A stretch of 64,000 nt of DNA from contig NZ_CBCSIQ010000022.1 of NCBI RefSeq assembly GCF_965139615.1, forward strand, positions 5,205-69,204, in the 5' to 3' direction. Source of the DNA: Kerstersia similis. Its GTDB lineage: Bacteria > Pseudomonadota > Gammaproteobacteria > Burkholderiales > Burkholderiaceae_B. Every line of letters starts with the position of its first letter. The stretch's first letter is position 1. The position numbers and the translations under genes were made by a program. The notes below the pieces were generated by a model, which was given only the letters and a program-made list of their open reading frames with translations, had not been told where the DNA came from and did no database searches. This document shows, piece after piece, positions 35,093-44,677 of this stretch.

Positions 35093-36157
35093 ATGGCTCA
35101 AACCGCACCTGCGCGTATCAAGGTCGGTATTGTTGGCGGTACTGGCTACACCGGCGTTGAGTTGCTGCGCCTGTTGTCGCGCCATCCGCATGTGGAACTC
35201 AAGGCCATTACCTCCCGCAAGGAAGATGGCCTGCCTGTGGCGGATATGTATCCGAACCTGCGTGGTCATGTCGATATCGCTTTCAGTTCGCCGGATAAGG
35301 CCGAGCTTGATAAGTGCGATGTGGTGTTTTTTGCCACACCGCATGGCGTGGCCATGAATCAGGCACGCGAGTTGCTGGATGCCGGGGTGCGGATTATCGA
35401 CCTGGCGGCAGATTTCCGCCTGAAGAATCCTTCGATGTTCGAGAAGTGGTACAAGATGCCGCATGCCTGCCTGGATATTCTGGCAGAGGCACGCTACGGC
35501 TTGGTCGAGCTGGACCGCGATGGTTTGCGTGAGGCGCGGGTGGTCGGTAATCCCGGCTGCTATCCGACGACGGTGATACTGGGCCTGGCGCCGCTGCTGG
35601 AAGGTGGTCTGAGCCTGATTGATACCAATAGCCTGATTGCCGATTGCAAGTCTGGTGTGACGGGCGCAGGCCGCAAGGGTGAGATCCCGCTGCTGTTCTC
35701 TGAGGCCGGTGATAATTTCAAGGCGTATGGCGTGGCCGGGCACCGTCACCAGCCGGAAATCGAGGCCCAGCTGTCGCGTTTGCATGGCAGCCTGATCAAG
35801 CTGACGTTCGTGCCGCATCTGGTGCCGATGATCCGCGGCATGTTCTCGACGATTTATGCACGTATCTTGCCGGGCGCCCGCGAGGTGGATTTCCAGAAGC
35901 TGTTCGAGGAACGCTACGCAGGCGAGCCGTTCGTGGATGTGCTGCCGGCTGGCCAGTTGCCGGAAACCCGTACGGTGCGGGCATCGAACAAGTTGCGTAT
36001 TGCCGTGCAGCGTCCCGCCAATGGCGATCAGCTGATCATTCTGGTGGTGCAGGATAATCTGGTGAAGGGCGCTTCGGGCCAGGCCGTGCAGAATATGAAT
36101 CTAATGTTCGGTTTCCCGGAAACGGCGGGGCTGGAACATGTGGCGATTCTGCCTTGA
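35093..36157 (+). CDS. argC: N-acetyl-gamma-glutamyl-phosphate reductase
   Basis: ArgC reduces N-acetylglutamyl phosphate in arginine synthesis. The 354-residue long-form enzyme starts at the ATG preceded by GAGAGG (8 bases) and shows VGIVGGTGYTGVELLRLL for NADP, FFATPHGVAM and the catalytic C156 in VGNPGCYPTTV. The open frame continues 152 codons upstream through repeats, but family similarity begins at this ATG. Confidence 0.97.
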   Translation: MAQTAPARIKVGIVGGTGYTGVELLRLLSRHPHVELKAITSRKEDGLPVADMYPNLRGHVDIAFSSPDKAELDKCDVVFFATPHGVAMNQARELLDAGVRIIDLAADFRLKNPSMFEKWYKMPHACLDILAEARYGLVELDRDGLREARVVGNPGCYPTTVILGLAPLLEGGLSLIDTNSLIADCKSGVTGAGRKGEIPLLFSEAGDNFKAYGVAGHRHQPEIEAQLSRLHGSLIKLTFVPHLVPMIRGMFSTIYARILPGAREVDFQKLFEERYAGEPFVDVLPAGQLPETRTVRASNKLRIAVQRPANGDQLIILVVQDNLVKGASGQAVQNMNLMFGFPETAGLEHVAILP

Positions 36158-36178
36158 TGGTTGTGTTGATGTCTGATT

Positions 36179-36958
36179 GTGCCAACCAGTAAGCGCCGGC
36201 CGGTCAAGGCTCATGCCCATGCGCCGCACGCGGCGCGCCTGCGGGCGCGTGCGCGGCGAGCGCCTGCGCTGGCGATTGTGCTGGCCCTGTTGCTGGGCCT
36301 GGTGACTGGCGTGGCAGGCGGCTGGTTCTGGGCGCAGGCGCGCCCGCAATCGCCGGTCATCAGCGCCAGTACGATGCTGGAACCCGATGTCGCGTTGCTC
36401 AGAAGCCAGGAGGAGCTGGCGCTGGTGCGTTCGCAACTGGCCATGCGTGACGGAGAGCTGGCCGTGGAGCGGGCGGCACGTCAGCGGCTGGAAGAGCAGG
36501 TGTCCGGGCTGCAGCGGGATCTGGGAGCCGAGCGGGATCGCCTGGCCTTTTTCGAGCAGCTGCTGCCATCGGGGCCGGGAGGTTCGGTTGATATCCGCTC
36601 CGCCAGTTTCGAGCGTTTTGGCAGCGCCTTGCAGTACCGCGTCTTGCTGATGCGCAATGGCAAGGTGGAAACGCCATTTCAAGGCAGTTTGAGATTCATG
36701 GCGGCAGGGATGGACAACGGCAAGGCGGCGACGCGGGAGTTGCGTCCCATGCAGGCCGATCCCAGTGGGCAGCCCATGCCGGGGACGCCTGAGGCCGCAG
36801 TGAAGCATGAGCTCAGTTTCGATCAGTATCTGAGCGCCAAGGGCGTGTTGTGGATTCCTGCCGGTTTCGTGCCTGCTTCAGTCACTGTGCAGGTGCTGGA
36901 AGGCGATACGGTGAAGACGGCCTATCGCGTGGAGCTGGAGGCGGTGGCGGCGCCCTGA
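36179..36958 (+). CDS. DUF6776-like single-pass membrane protein with coiled coil
   Basis: This 259-residue protein starts with GTG and has a basic N-terminus (KRRPVKAHAHA), one membrane helix (about residues 31-52, ALAIVLALLLGLVTGVAGGWF), a short coiled coil (SQEELALVRSQLAMRDGELAVERAARQ) and a C-terminal beta-rich domain. Similar uncharacterised proteins occur between argC and erpA in Bordetella-like genomes, often followed by a bactofilin gene; no bactofilin is present here. Confidence 0.7.
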   Translation: MPTSKRRPVKAHAHAPHAARLRARARRAPALAIVLALLLGLVTGVAGGWFWAQARPQSPVISASTMLEPDVALLRSQEELALVRSQLAMRDGELAVERAARQRLEEQVSGLQRDLGAERDRLAFFEQLLPSGPGGSVDIRSASFERFGSALQYRVLLMRNGKVETPFQGSLRFMAAGMDNGKAATRELRPMQADPSGQPMPGTPEAAVKHELSFDQYLSAKGVLWIPAGFVPASVTVQVLEGDTVKTAYRVELEAVAAP

Positions 36959-37094
36959 GCCGCCCGGGTGCATTTTCCCCTGGGCCTTGGGCATCCGGGC
37001 CGTGCCTGATGCCTGCCGGGGCGGAGTGTTGCAGTAATGGCGAATAGCAATGCTGCCTATGGGTGTATCCCTGGTTCGGCCATAGGGGCTGCGT

Positions 37095-37100
37095 TATAGT
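37095..37100 (+). promoter_or_regulatory. Candidate erpA promoter -10
   Basis: TATAGT lies 67 bases before the erpA start, in the 208-base gap after the DUF6776-like gene. The matching -35 is weak (TGGTTC, about 17 bases upstream). Confidence 0.35.
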
Positions 37101-37166
37101 AAAGCGTCCGCCGGTGTTTCTGTGCCGGCCATCTCGCGGCCACAGCAGGCCGCCAGGAGTCAGCAA

Positions 37167-37535
37167 ATGAGCGCAGTGACCGAAGTCACCGATCTGCAGG
37201 CACCCCCTGCTTCCATTATCTTTACCGATGCCGCCGCTGAAAAAGTGCGCGATCTTCTCATCGACGAAGGCAATCCCAACCTGAAGTTGCGCGTGTTCGT
37301 GCAGGGTGGCGGTTGCTCGGGCTTCCAATATGGCTTCACGTTCGATGAAGATGTCGCCGACGATGACACCATCCTGGAAAAGGCCGGTGTGCAATTGCTG
37401 GTCGATCCGATGAGCTTCCAGTATCTGGTGGGCGCAGAAATCGACTACAAGGAAGATATCGAAGGCGCGCAGTTCGTGATCCGCAATCCGAACGCCACCA
37501 CGACCTGCGGTTGCGGTTCGTCGTTTTCGGTGTAA
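37167..37535 (+). CDS. erpA: Iron-sulfur cluster insertion protein ErpA
   Basis: This 122-residue A-type Fe-S carrier has the three conserved cysteines: C50 in QGGGCSGFQYGF, and C114 and C116 in the TTCGCGSSF tail. ErpA delivers clusters to enzymes such as IspG. The start is the ATG with AGGAG 7 bases ahead. A terminator follows before anmK, which is on the opposite strand. Confidence 0.97.
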   Translation: MSAVTEVTDLQAPPASIIFTDAAAEKVRDLLIDEGNPNLKLRVFVQGGGCSGFQYGFTFDEDVADDDTILEKAGVQLLVDPMSFQYLVGAEIDYKEDIEGAQFVIRNPNATTTCGCGSSFSV

Positions 37536-37654
37536 TTGCTTGCGGTATGCCGGCCTCTTGAGGAGGCTGGCAACGGGTCTGAGCCATGCGTCTCGCCTGA
37601 GTGCCCTGCCCGATGTGTCTTGCACTGGCCAGTTACGCAAAGCCAGGTACTCAA

Positions 37655-37713
37655 AAGCCCCGCTGATCAGGGCCGCCTTTGTCGGGCGGCTGTCTGGCCG
37701 GCAGGGTTTTTTT
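37655..37713. terminator. Terminator between convergent erpA and anmK
   Basis: GCCGCC and GGCGGC form a stem around TTTGTCG (37673-37691), within a longer imperfect stem starting AAAAGCCCC (37653 on) and ending GCAGGG followed by eight T (37706-37713). Confidence 0.7.
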
Positions 37714-37757
37714 TCGTCTGTGTGTTTCGTGCGGATGTGGCGTGTGGTGGATGAGCG

Positions 37758-38888
37758 TCAGGCCGGGTACCAGGCACCCAGGATGCTGCGGTGGCGTGCA
37801 CCGGTGACAGATGGCAGGCTGGCTGGCACGCCATGGTGGTGCGCCCAGGCCAGCCAGGCAAAGGCCATGGCTTCCATGTGCTGCGGATCCACCCCGTAGG
37901 CGTCGCTGGCGTTGACCGGGCAGGGCGCCTGGCGGGTCAGTGCGCTCATCAGGTGCAGGTTGCGCGCGCCACCGCCGCAGACGATCAGTTCTTCCGTGTC
38001 CGGCGCATGCCGGGCCAGTGCTTCCAGAACGGTGGTGACGGTAAATTGGGTCAGCGTGGCCTGGATGTCAGCCGGACTGGCCTGGCCGGCGGCTGCCAGT
38101 CGGGCGTCCAGCCAGGCGCTGTTGAAGAGGTCGCGGCCGGTGGATTTTGGTGGCGGCAGGTTCAGCCAGGATTCGCTTTGCAGCAGGTAGGCGAGCCAGT
38201 CGGGCAGGCATTGGCCGCTGGCCGCCCAGGCGCCGCCGGCGTCGTAGCCATTGCCGGTATGGCGCTGGCACCAGAGGTCCAGCAGCATATTGCCGGGTCC
38301 GGTATCGAATCCCACCGGATCCTGGCCGGGCCTAAGCAAGGTCAGGTTGCCGATGCCGCCCAGGTTAAGCAGGGCGCGTGGTCGTTCAGCCTGGAACAGG
38401 GCTGCGTGAAAGACGGGCACCAGCGGGGCGCCCTGGCCTCCGGCAGCGATATCGCGCCGCCGGAAATCCGCAACGACAGGAATATTGGTCAATTCAGCCA
38501 GCAGCGCCGGGGCATTCAATTGCACGGTGTAGCCGATATCCGGGCGGTGGCGTATGGTCTGCCCATGCGCGCCGATGGCCGCAATGTCGCCGGCTTCCGA
38601 TTCGCTCAGGTAGAGCACTGCGGCAACCGCCTGGGCATAGGCCTGGGCAATCTGCAAGGCAGCGGTTTCAGCGCGATGGATTTCATTGTCGCCGGGCAGG
38701 TTAAGCGCCAGCAGTTCGTCGCGCAGCGCGGCAGGGTAGGCCTGGTGGGCGTGCGCGATCAGGCGCAGCTGCTGCGGGCCGCTGATTTCAATCTGGACGG
38801 CGTCCACGCCGTCCAGGCTGGTGCCGGACATGATGCCGATGTAAGAACGCCCGCGGCGGGCGCGGGCGTCGGGATGAGAAGCCGTCAT
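37758..38888 (-). CDS. anmK: Anhydro-N-acetylmuramic acid kinase
   Basis: AnmK phosphorylates and opens 1,6-anhydroMurNAc in cell-wall recycling, the same pathway as mpl in this window. The 376-residue protein has YIGIMSGTSLDGVDAV at the N-terminus, IGAHGQTIRHRP, LNLGGIGNLTLL, GFDTGPGNMLLD and VCGGGARN. It starts 4 bases after the stop of the M23 peptidase gene, so the two are co-transcribed. Confidence 0.97.
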   Translation of the reverse strand: MTASHPDARARRGRSYIGIMSGTSLDGVDAVQIEISGPQQLRLIAHAHQAYPAALRDELLALNLPGDNEIHRAETAALQIAQAYAQAVAAVLYLSESEAGDIAAIGAHGQTIRHRPDIGYTVQLNAPALLAELTNIPVVADFRRRDIAAGGQGAPLVPVFHAALFQAERPRALLNLGGIGNLTLLRPGQDPVGFDTGPGNMLLDLWCQRHTGNGYDAGGAWAASGQCLPDWLAYLLQSESWLNLPPPKSTGRDLFNSAWLDARLAAAGQASPADIQATLTQFTVTTVLEALARHAPDTEELIVCGGGARNLHLMSALTRQAPCPVNASDAYGVDPQHMEAMAFAWLAWAHHHGVPASLPSVTGARHRSILGAWYPA

Positions 38889-38892
38889 GAGG

Positions 38893-40323
38893 TCAGTTGG
38901 CGGAGGCGATCTGGGTGCTGTTGTCATCCTGCAGGGCTTGCTGATCCTGCATGTCCTGCTGGAACTGGGCCAGCATCCGGATTTGCGATTGATACGGCGC
39001 GGTAGCGCGGGCAAAGGCCTGGACTTCGGCAGCCGTCAGCTTCTGCGTGATAGGCAATGAGGCCGACAGCGGATCGACAGGCACCCCCTGGACGCGGAAC
39101 TCATAGTGCAGGTGCGGCCCGGTAGCCCAGCCGGTGGCGCCGACATAGCCGATCTGTTCGCCCTGGCTGACGCGGCGGCCTTTGGTCATGCCGGCTGCCA
39201 GGCGGCTTTGGTGTGCATAGAGCGTGGAATAGCCGCCAGCGTGCTCGATGATGATCACGTTGCCATAGCCGTTCTGCCAGCCGGCAAAGCTGATGGTGCC
39301 GTCGCCGGTGGCGTGAATCGGTGTGCCGCTCGGGGCGGCGTAATCCACGCCTTTGTGGCCTACCCATTTGTTCAGGATCGGATGCTGGCGCATGCCGAAG
39401 GTGGAACTGATGCGGCTGAACTTCAGTGAGGTGCGCAGGAATGCGCCACGCAGGCTGTTGCCTTCGAAGTCATAGTAATTGCCGCGCTCGTCGCCATTGG
39501 GGGAGTACCAGGCAGCACTGTGCTGCTTGCCGCGATTGGTGAACTCCACGGCCAGGACGCGGCCGGAACCCACGGGCCGGCCTTCGAACATGCGTGCTTC
39601 ATAGACGACCCGGAATTGGTCGCCTTGGCGGATGTCCTTGAGGAAGTCGATGCGGCTGCCGAGGATTTCCGCGATCTGCTGCGTAATGCCGTCGGGAATG
39701 CCTGCGCGATCGGTGGCGCCGAACAGCGAACTGCGGATTTCACCCATGCCGACGCGTACCTGGCGTTCCGGCGTGACTTTCAGTTCCTTGGCGCTGAAGC
39801 CGTCGTCTGCGCGGCGGACTTCCAGCAGTGCGGTGACGGGCTGGCTGTTTTCCGTGGTTTGCGGGGTATGGATGTAGCGCAGCCAGTTCAGCTGGCCGTT
39901 TTCGTCCAGCGACGCCTGCAAGGAACGGCCAGGGTAGAGCCGATAGATGCTGCGGGCATCCGGTTCGTGCGTCAGGAAAGCCAGCAGGCCCGGTTCGTCG
40001 ATGTGGAGGCGCTTGAGCACCTGAGCCAGCGTATCGCCGCTGCGGATGCGGGTTTCATGGACAAAGTCTGCTTCTGTGGCAGCTTCATCCGCATTGGTCA
40101 AGGCCAGCGGCAGGGTTTCGCTCAGCATGCGTTGCTGCACCTGAACGCTGTTATCCTTGCTGGGTTGAACCATGCCGATGGCTGCTGCCGCGCCGAACAT
40201 GGCGAAAGCGCCCAGAAGGGCGACTCGGCGGAAGCGGCTGGAGAAGTTGTTGCGTGGCTGGCTCGATCCGGAAGAACGGAGAGTCCGTAGCCTGTTTTGC
40301 GTGTCGGGAGACCTGCCGGTCAT
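38893..40323 (-). CDS. M23 family murein endopeptidase
   Basis: This 476-residue protein has one N-terminal membrane segment (about residues 33-52), a LysM/OapA-like domain (HETRIRSGDTLAQVLKRL) and a C-terminal LytM/M23 domain with the zinc ligands in NKWVGHKGVDYAAPSGTPIHA and GPHLHYEFRV, both intact. It probably cleaves peptidoglycan cross-links, like MepM. I chose the ATG at 40323; the open frame extends to a TTG at 40356. It is divergent from tyrS. Confidence 0.92.
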   Translation of the reverse strand: MTGRSPDTQNRLRTLRSSGSSQPRNNFSSRFRRVALLGAFAMFGAAAAIGMVQPSKDNSVQVQQRMLSETLPLALTNADEAATEADFVHETRIRSGDTLAQVLKRLHIDEPGLLAFLTHEPDARSIYRLYPGRSLQASLDENGQLNWLRYIHTPQTTENSQPVTALLEVRRADDGFSAKELKVTPERQVRVGMGEIRSSLFGATDRAGIPDGITQQIAEILGSRIDFLKDIRQGDQFRVVYEARMFEGRPVGSGRVLAVEFTNRGKQHSAAWYSPNGDERGNYYDFEGNSLRGAFLRTSLKFSRISSTFGMRQHPILNKWVGHKGVDYAAPSGTPIHATGDGTISFAGWQNGYGNVIIIEHAGGYSTLYAHQSRLAAGMTKGRRVSQGEQIGYVGATGWATGPHLHYEFRVQGVPVDPLSASLPITQKLTAAEVQAFARATAPYQSQIRMLAQFQQDMQDQQALQDDNSTQIASAN

Positions 40324-40554
40324 CGCTGGAGCCCTATTGCCAAGGTTTGGGAACAATGCATGGCAGACCAGGTGGCTCCAGGAGAAGTTCCCGCGAGTTG
40401 GCCAGGCTGCCAGAATAAATTCGAGGGGAGACTGCGAAGCAGAAATCTCCTGGCGCGTTATGATTGCCGGGAGAATTGCGCGACAAGGTGCGATAACACC
40501 TTGAATTTAGCCTTTTTTAACATGCTTACAGCCGCCAAGGCTACCATTTACCCA

Positions 40555-41787
40555 ATGTCCTCATCTTCTGAAACAATTTCCCCCCAAACTCAGGATGCTC
40601 TGAAGATCATCCGCCGCGGTTGCGATGAGTTGCTGGTTGAATCCGAACTGGCTCAGAAACTGGAAAAGAGCCGTGCCTCGGGTGAGCCGCTGCGGATCAA
40701 GCTGGGGCTGGATCCTACCGCGCCTGATATCCATCTGGGCCATACCGTCGTTCTGAACAAGCTGCGCCAGCTGCAGGACCTGGGCCATAAAGTCATTTTC
40801 CTGATCGGCGATTTCACCGCTACCATCGGCGATCCTAGCGGCCGCAACAGCACTCGCCCGCCGCTGACGCGCGAGCAGATCGAAACCAACGCCCAGACCT
40901 ATTATTCCCAGGCCAGTCTGGTGCTCGACCGGTCTCGCACCGAAGTCCGCTATAACTCGGAATGGTGCGATTCGCTGGGCACGCGCGGCCTGATTCAGCT
41001 GGCATCGCGCTATACCGTGGCGCGCATGATGGAGCGCGACGATTTCACCAAGCGCTTCAAGGGCGGAATTCCCATCTCGGTGCATGAGTTCATTTATCCG
41101 CTGCTGCAGGGGTATGACTCGGTGGCGCTCAAGGCCGATATGGAGCTGGGCGGAACCGACCAGAAGTTCAACCTGCTGGTGGGCCGCGAATTGCAGAAGG
41201 AATATGGCATGGCGCAGCAATGCGTGCTGACCATGCCGCTGCTGGTCGGTACCGACGGCGTGGAGAAGATGTCCAAGTCCAAGGGCAACTACATCGGCGT
41301 GACGGAAGCGCCGGATTCCATGTTCGGCAAGCTGATGTCGATTTCCGACACGCTGATGTGGAAATATTACGAGTTGCTTTCTTTCCGGTCGCTCGAAGAG
41401 ATTGCTGGCTTGAAGGCGGAAGTCGAAGCCGGCCGTAATCCGCGGGATGTGAAAGTGCTGCTGGGCCGTGAGCTGGTGGAGCGTTTCCATGGTGCGGCTG
41501 CAGCGGAGTCGGCTGCCGAGGCATTTGATGCCCGTTTCCGTGATGGCGCCGTGCCGGAAAACATGCCGGAAGTGACCATTGCCGGCGCGCCGCTGGGCAT
41601 TGCCAAGGTCTTGCGTGAAGCGGGTCTGGTGCCTTCGGGTACCGAGGCCAACCGCAACATCGAGCAAGGCGGTGTGCGGATTGATGGTCAGCGAGTGGAA
41701 GATCGCGGGCTCACGCTCGACGCCGGCGAATATGTGATTCAGGTAGGCAAGCGCCGCTTCGCGCGGGTGACTTTGGTCGCCGCCTGA
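40555..41787 (+). CDS. tyrS: Tyrosyl-tRNA synthetase
   Basis: This 410-residue class I synthetase has the HIGH-type motif HLGH (60-63) in LDPTAPDIHLGHTVVL, the KMSKS motif in VEKMSKSKGNYIG and a C-terminal S4 RNA-binding domain (NIEQGGVRIDGQRV). The long distance between the two motifs and the sequence RFKGGIPISVHEFIYPLLQGYD identify the TyrZ-like (TyrRS-Z) form. An alternative ATG at 40521 would add 11 residues. Confidence 0.97.
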   Translation: MSSSSETISPQTQDALKIIRRGCDELLVESELAQKLEKSRASGEPLRIKLGLDPTAPDIHLGHTVVLNKLRQLQDLGHKVIFLIGDFTATIGDPSGRNSTRPPLTREQIETNAQTYYSQASLVLDRSRTEVRYNSEWCDSLGTRGLIQLASRYTVARMMERDDFTKRFKGGIPISVHEFIYPLLQGYDSVALKADMELGGTDQKFNLLVGRELQKEYGMAQQCVLTMPLLVGTDGVEKMSKSKGNYIGVTEAPDSMFGKLMSISDTLMWKYYELLSFRSLEEIAGLKAEVEAGRNPRDVKVLLGRELVERFHGAAAAESAAEAFDARFRDGAVPENMPEVTIAGAPLGIAKVLREAGLVPSGTEANRNIEQGGVRIDGQRVEDRGLTLDAGEYVIQVGKRRFARVTLVAA

Positions 41788-42287
41788 GATTGCCGCGCCT
41801 GAACAGGCGTTTTGCCGGTCTGGCGGGCTGTGCGGCCCGCCGGGCAGCAAGCATGATCCTGGGCAGCACTGAGTTGGATGGAAATCCGGTTCAGGGCTGC
41901 CCAGGATTTTTTATTGCCGGTGCCGTCACGATGGGCGGGAAAGAGGGGTGTTCGAGAGGCATGGGCCGGTGTGCCCGGCCTGGGGGGCAAGCTGTGCCTG
42001 CCGGTGTTCCAGGGAGCGTGGCAGCACCGAAAAGGCGTATTTTCCTTATTTTCTGATGATGATTTTTACCTGCAAAATGACGTCTTTTTTACGATGAAAA
42101 AGAATATTTTGCTGTAGGATAACGTGCGGTTGCCGGTTTTGCAGGCAGCCGGGCGTGTCGCCTTGGGCGGGGCGCAATGTTCGTTTCCTAGTGCTGGGCG
42201 GCGCCGTGGCAACCCGGGTTGCCTTCTTGAAGCCGCAGTCGCATTTGTCCAGGCCGGCGTCCAGCCATTCCACGAGGAGCTGTTCCC
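41788..42287. other. tyrS-PEBP intergenic region
   Basis: Apart from the tyrS terminator, this 500-base gap has an AT-rich stretch at about 42030-42120 that stands out from the surrounding GC-rich sequence and is the likely promoter region for the next gene. Short open frames here have no recognisable similarity. Confidence 0.5.
41856..41912 (+). terminator. tyrS terminator
   Basis: ATCCTGGGCAGC (41856-41867) pairs perfectly with GCTGCCCAGGAT (41896-41907), followed by TTTTTA. The 28-base loop contains a small internal pairing (CTGAG/TTCAG). Confidence 0.85.
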
Positions 42288-42944
42288 ATGAAACTCGCAA
42301 GTCTTTCCTTTGCCGATGGCGCACCGATTCCGGAGCGCCATGCCTTCGGCAAAATGGCTGCAAAATCCAAGGTCGAGCTGGCGGATAACTTCAATCCGCA
42401 ATTCGCCTGGAGCGATGTGCCGGAAGGTGTGAAGTCATTCGCGTTGCTGTGCGTCGATTCGGATGTGCCGAGTGTGCCCGACGATGTGAACGTGGACGGA
42501 CGCGAGGTGCCCGCCGACCTGCCGCGTACGGATTTCTTCCACTGGGTGCTGGTGAATATGCCGGCCCGTTTCCGTACGCTGGATGAGGGGCATTTCTCCA
42601 ATGGCATCCGGGCGCGCGGCAAGCCCGGCCCGCATACCCACATCGACGGCGTACGCCACGGAATCAACGACTATACCGGTTGGTTTGCAGCAGATCCTGA
42701 CATGTCGGGCGACTACTATGGCTACGATGGTCCGTGCCCGCCCTGGAATGACACCCGCGTGCATCGTTACGTGTTTACCGTGTATGCCCTGGATATTGAA
42801 GCGCTGGATTTGCCGGAACGGTTCGGTGGCCAAGATGTGCTGCAGGCCATGAATGGCCATGTGCTCGCCAGCGCGTCCTGGACGGGCACCTATACCCTGA
42901 ACCCGGAACTGGCACCGGTGCGCATCGGGCCGCCGGCATCCTGA
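42288..42944 (+). CDS. YbhB/YbcL family PEBP-like protein
   Basis: This 218-residue protein of the phosphatidylethanolamine-binding/Raf kinase inhibitor-like family contains NPQFAWSDVPEGVKSFALLCVDSDVPS, DFFHWVLVNMPARF, YDGPCPPWNDTRVHRYVFTVYALD, the usual ligand-pocket motifs (DPD-like and GxxPP-like). There is no signal peptide, so it is probably cytosolic. The ligand and function of bacterial members are unknown. Confidence 0.92.
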   Translation: MKLASLSFADGAPIPERHAFGKMAAKSKVELADNFNPQFAWSDVPEGVKSFALLCVDSDVPSVPDDVNVDGREVPADLPRTDFFHWVLVNMPARFRTLDEGHFSNGIRARGKPGPHTHIDGVRHGINDYTGWFAADPDMSGDYYGYDGPCPPWNDTRVHRYVFTVYALDIEALDLPERFGGQDVLQAMNGHVLASASWTGTYTLNPELAPVRIGPPAS

Positions 42945-43325
42945 AGCCTGCGCCAGGATGGGGGTGGGGTGTGCCCCTGCGCGCGCTCCCTGCCATGGCG
43001 GTTGCGTCATGTGCGGTGCCTGATCCCGGTGGCCGTGGCGCACAGGCGGCGCGGCAGGCGATGCTGGTGCGTGTGCCGGCGTTGGCATGAGGCCGACGTC
43101 CGGCTGGCAGGAAGCAGGCGTGAGGCACGCTTGAGGCAGGCATCAGGCTGACCCAGGTTCGGCGAGCGCTTTTTTCGCCGGGTGCGCGCAAACGTGGCAG
43201 TTTGGCACACAAGCAGGGTTTTTTTATGCCCGATCGCTACCGGATGGTGCATTTTGCCATGCCCGGCGGGGTAAACTAAGTAGCTTCTTCGTGTTTCACC
43301 ACGCTATTGAGCTCAGGACCCCCAA
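42945..43325. other. Leader region of glyA
   Basis: This 381-base gap holds no believable gene. CGGCGA/TCGCCG around GCGCTTTTT (about 43161-43181) could form a hairpin. I looked for glycine and tetrahydrofolate riboswitch cores and recognised neither. Confidence 0.4.
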
Positions 43326-44570
43326 ATGTTTGATCGCACCCGTACCCTCGATAAGGTTGACCCTGAACTGTGGGACGCCATCCAGAAGGAAGACGTTCGC
43401 CAGGAACAGCACATCGAGCTGATCGCTTCGGAAAACTATGCCAGCCCGGCGGTGATGCAGGCCCAGGGTACGCAACTGACCAATAAATACGCAGAAGGTT
43501 ATCCCGGCAAGCGCTACTACGGTGGTTGCGAGTTCGTCGATATCGTCGAACAGCTCGCCATTGATCGCCTGAAGGAACTCTTCGGCGCAGAAGCCGCCAA
43601 CGTGCAGCCGAATTCCGGCTCCCAGGCCAATCAGGGTGTTTACAACGCCGTCCTGAAGCCGGGCGACACGGTGCTGGGCATGAGCCTGGCGGAAGGGGGC
43701 CACCTGACTCACGGCGCCAGCGTCAATTCGTCGGGCAAGCTCTACAACTTCCATCAGTACGGCCTGGATGCCAACGAAGCGCTGAACTACGAACAAGTCG
43801 AAGCCCTGGCACGTGAACACAAGCCCAAGCTGATCGTGGCGGGTGCATCGGCCTATTCCCTGCACATCGACTTCGAACGCCTGGCGCGCATCGCCCATGA
43901 AAATGGCGCGCTGCTGATGGTGGACATCGCTCACTATGCCGGCCTGGTGGCCGGTGGTGCGTACCCCAACCCGGTACCGTACGCCGATTTCGTTACCTCC
44001 ACGACCCACAAGTCGCTGCGCGGTCCGCGCGGTGGTGTGATCATGATGAAGGCCGAATTCGAAAAGGCCGTCAACTCCGCCATCTTCCCCGGCATCCAGG
44101 GTGGTCCCCTGGAGCATGTCATTGCCGCCAAGGCCGTGGCTTTCAAGGAAGCGCTGGATCCGTCCTTCCGCGACTACGCCGCTCAGGTCGTTAAGAACGC
44201 CAAGGTCATGGCGGAAACGCTGGTCAAGCGTGGTCTGCGCATCGTGTCCGGCCGTACCGAAAGCCACGTCATGCTGGTTGACCTGCGTGCCAAGGGCATC
44301 ACGGGCAAGGAAGCCGAAGCGGTGCTGGGCCAGGCCCACATCACGGTGAACAAGAACGCCATTCCCAATGATCCGGAAAAGCCCTTCGTCACCAGCGGCA
44401 TCCGTCTGGGTACCCCGGCCATCACGACGCGCGGTTTCGGCGAAGCCGAAGCCGAGCTGACGGCCAACCTGATTGCCGATGTGCTCGACAATCCGCATGA
44501 CGCCGACAACATCGCCAAGGTGCGTGCCCGCGTCAGCGAGCTGACGGCCCGTCTGCCGGTCTATAAGTAA
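43326..44570 (+). CDS. glyA: Serine hydroxymethyltransferase
   Basis: GlyA interconverts serine and glycine, charging tetrahydrofolate. The 414-residue PLP enzyme has the Schiff-base lysine K229 in VTSTTHKSLRGPRGG, ELIASENYAS near the N-terminus and GKRYYGGCEFVD. It is the first gene of a glyA-nrdR-ribD-ribE series, a frequent order in betaproteobacteria, though separated from nrdR by a terminator. Confidence 0.98.
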   Translation: MFDRTRTLDKVDPELWDAIQKEDVRQEQHIELIASENYASPAVMQAQGTQLTNKYAEGYPGKRYYGGCEFVDIVEQLAIDRLKELFGAEAANVQPNSGSQANQGVYNAVLKPGDTVLGMSLAEGGHLTHGASVNSSGKLYNFHQYGLDANEALNYEQVEALAREHKPKLIVAGASAYSLHIDFERLARIAHENGALLMVDIAHYAGLVAGGAYPNPVPYADFVTSTTHKSLRGPRGGVIMMKAEFEKAVNSAIFPGIQGGPLEHVIAAKAVAFKEALDPSFRDYAAQVVKNAKVMAETLVKRGLRIVSGRTESHVMLVDLRAKGITGKEAEAVLGQAHITVNKNAIPNDPEKPFVTSGIRLGTPAITTRGFGEAEAELTANLIADVLDNPHDADNIAKVRARVSELTARLPVYK

Positions 44571-44616
44571 GCCTGGGTGCTGGGCGCTGCCTGCCGGGCA
44601 GCGCCGGTCCCGGAGG

Positions 44617-44650
44617 AACGCGGCTCGTATCGGATGCGAGTCGCGTTTTT
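44617..44650 (+). terminator. glyA terminator
   Basis: AACGCGGCTCG pairs with CGAGTCGCGTT (one G-T wobble) and is followed by TTTTT ending at 44650. It lies 28 bases ahead of the nrdR GTG start. Confidence 0.85.
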
Positions 44651-44677
44651 GCATTCTGGAAACAGGAGAATGACAGC

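Noticed and set aside
42945..43325. Glycine or tetrahydrofolate riboswitch ahead of glyA
   Set aside because: No conserved core of either class was recognised.
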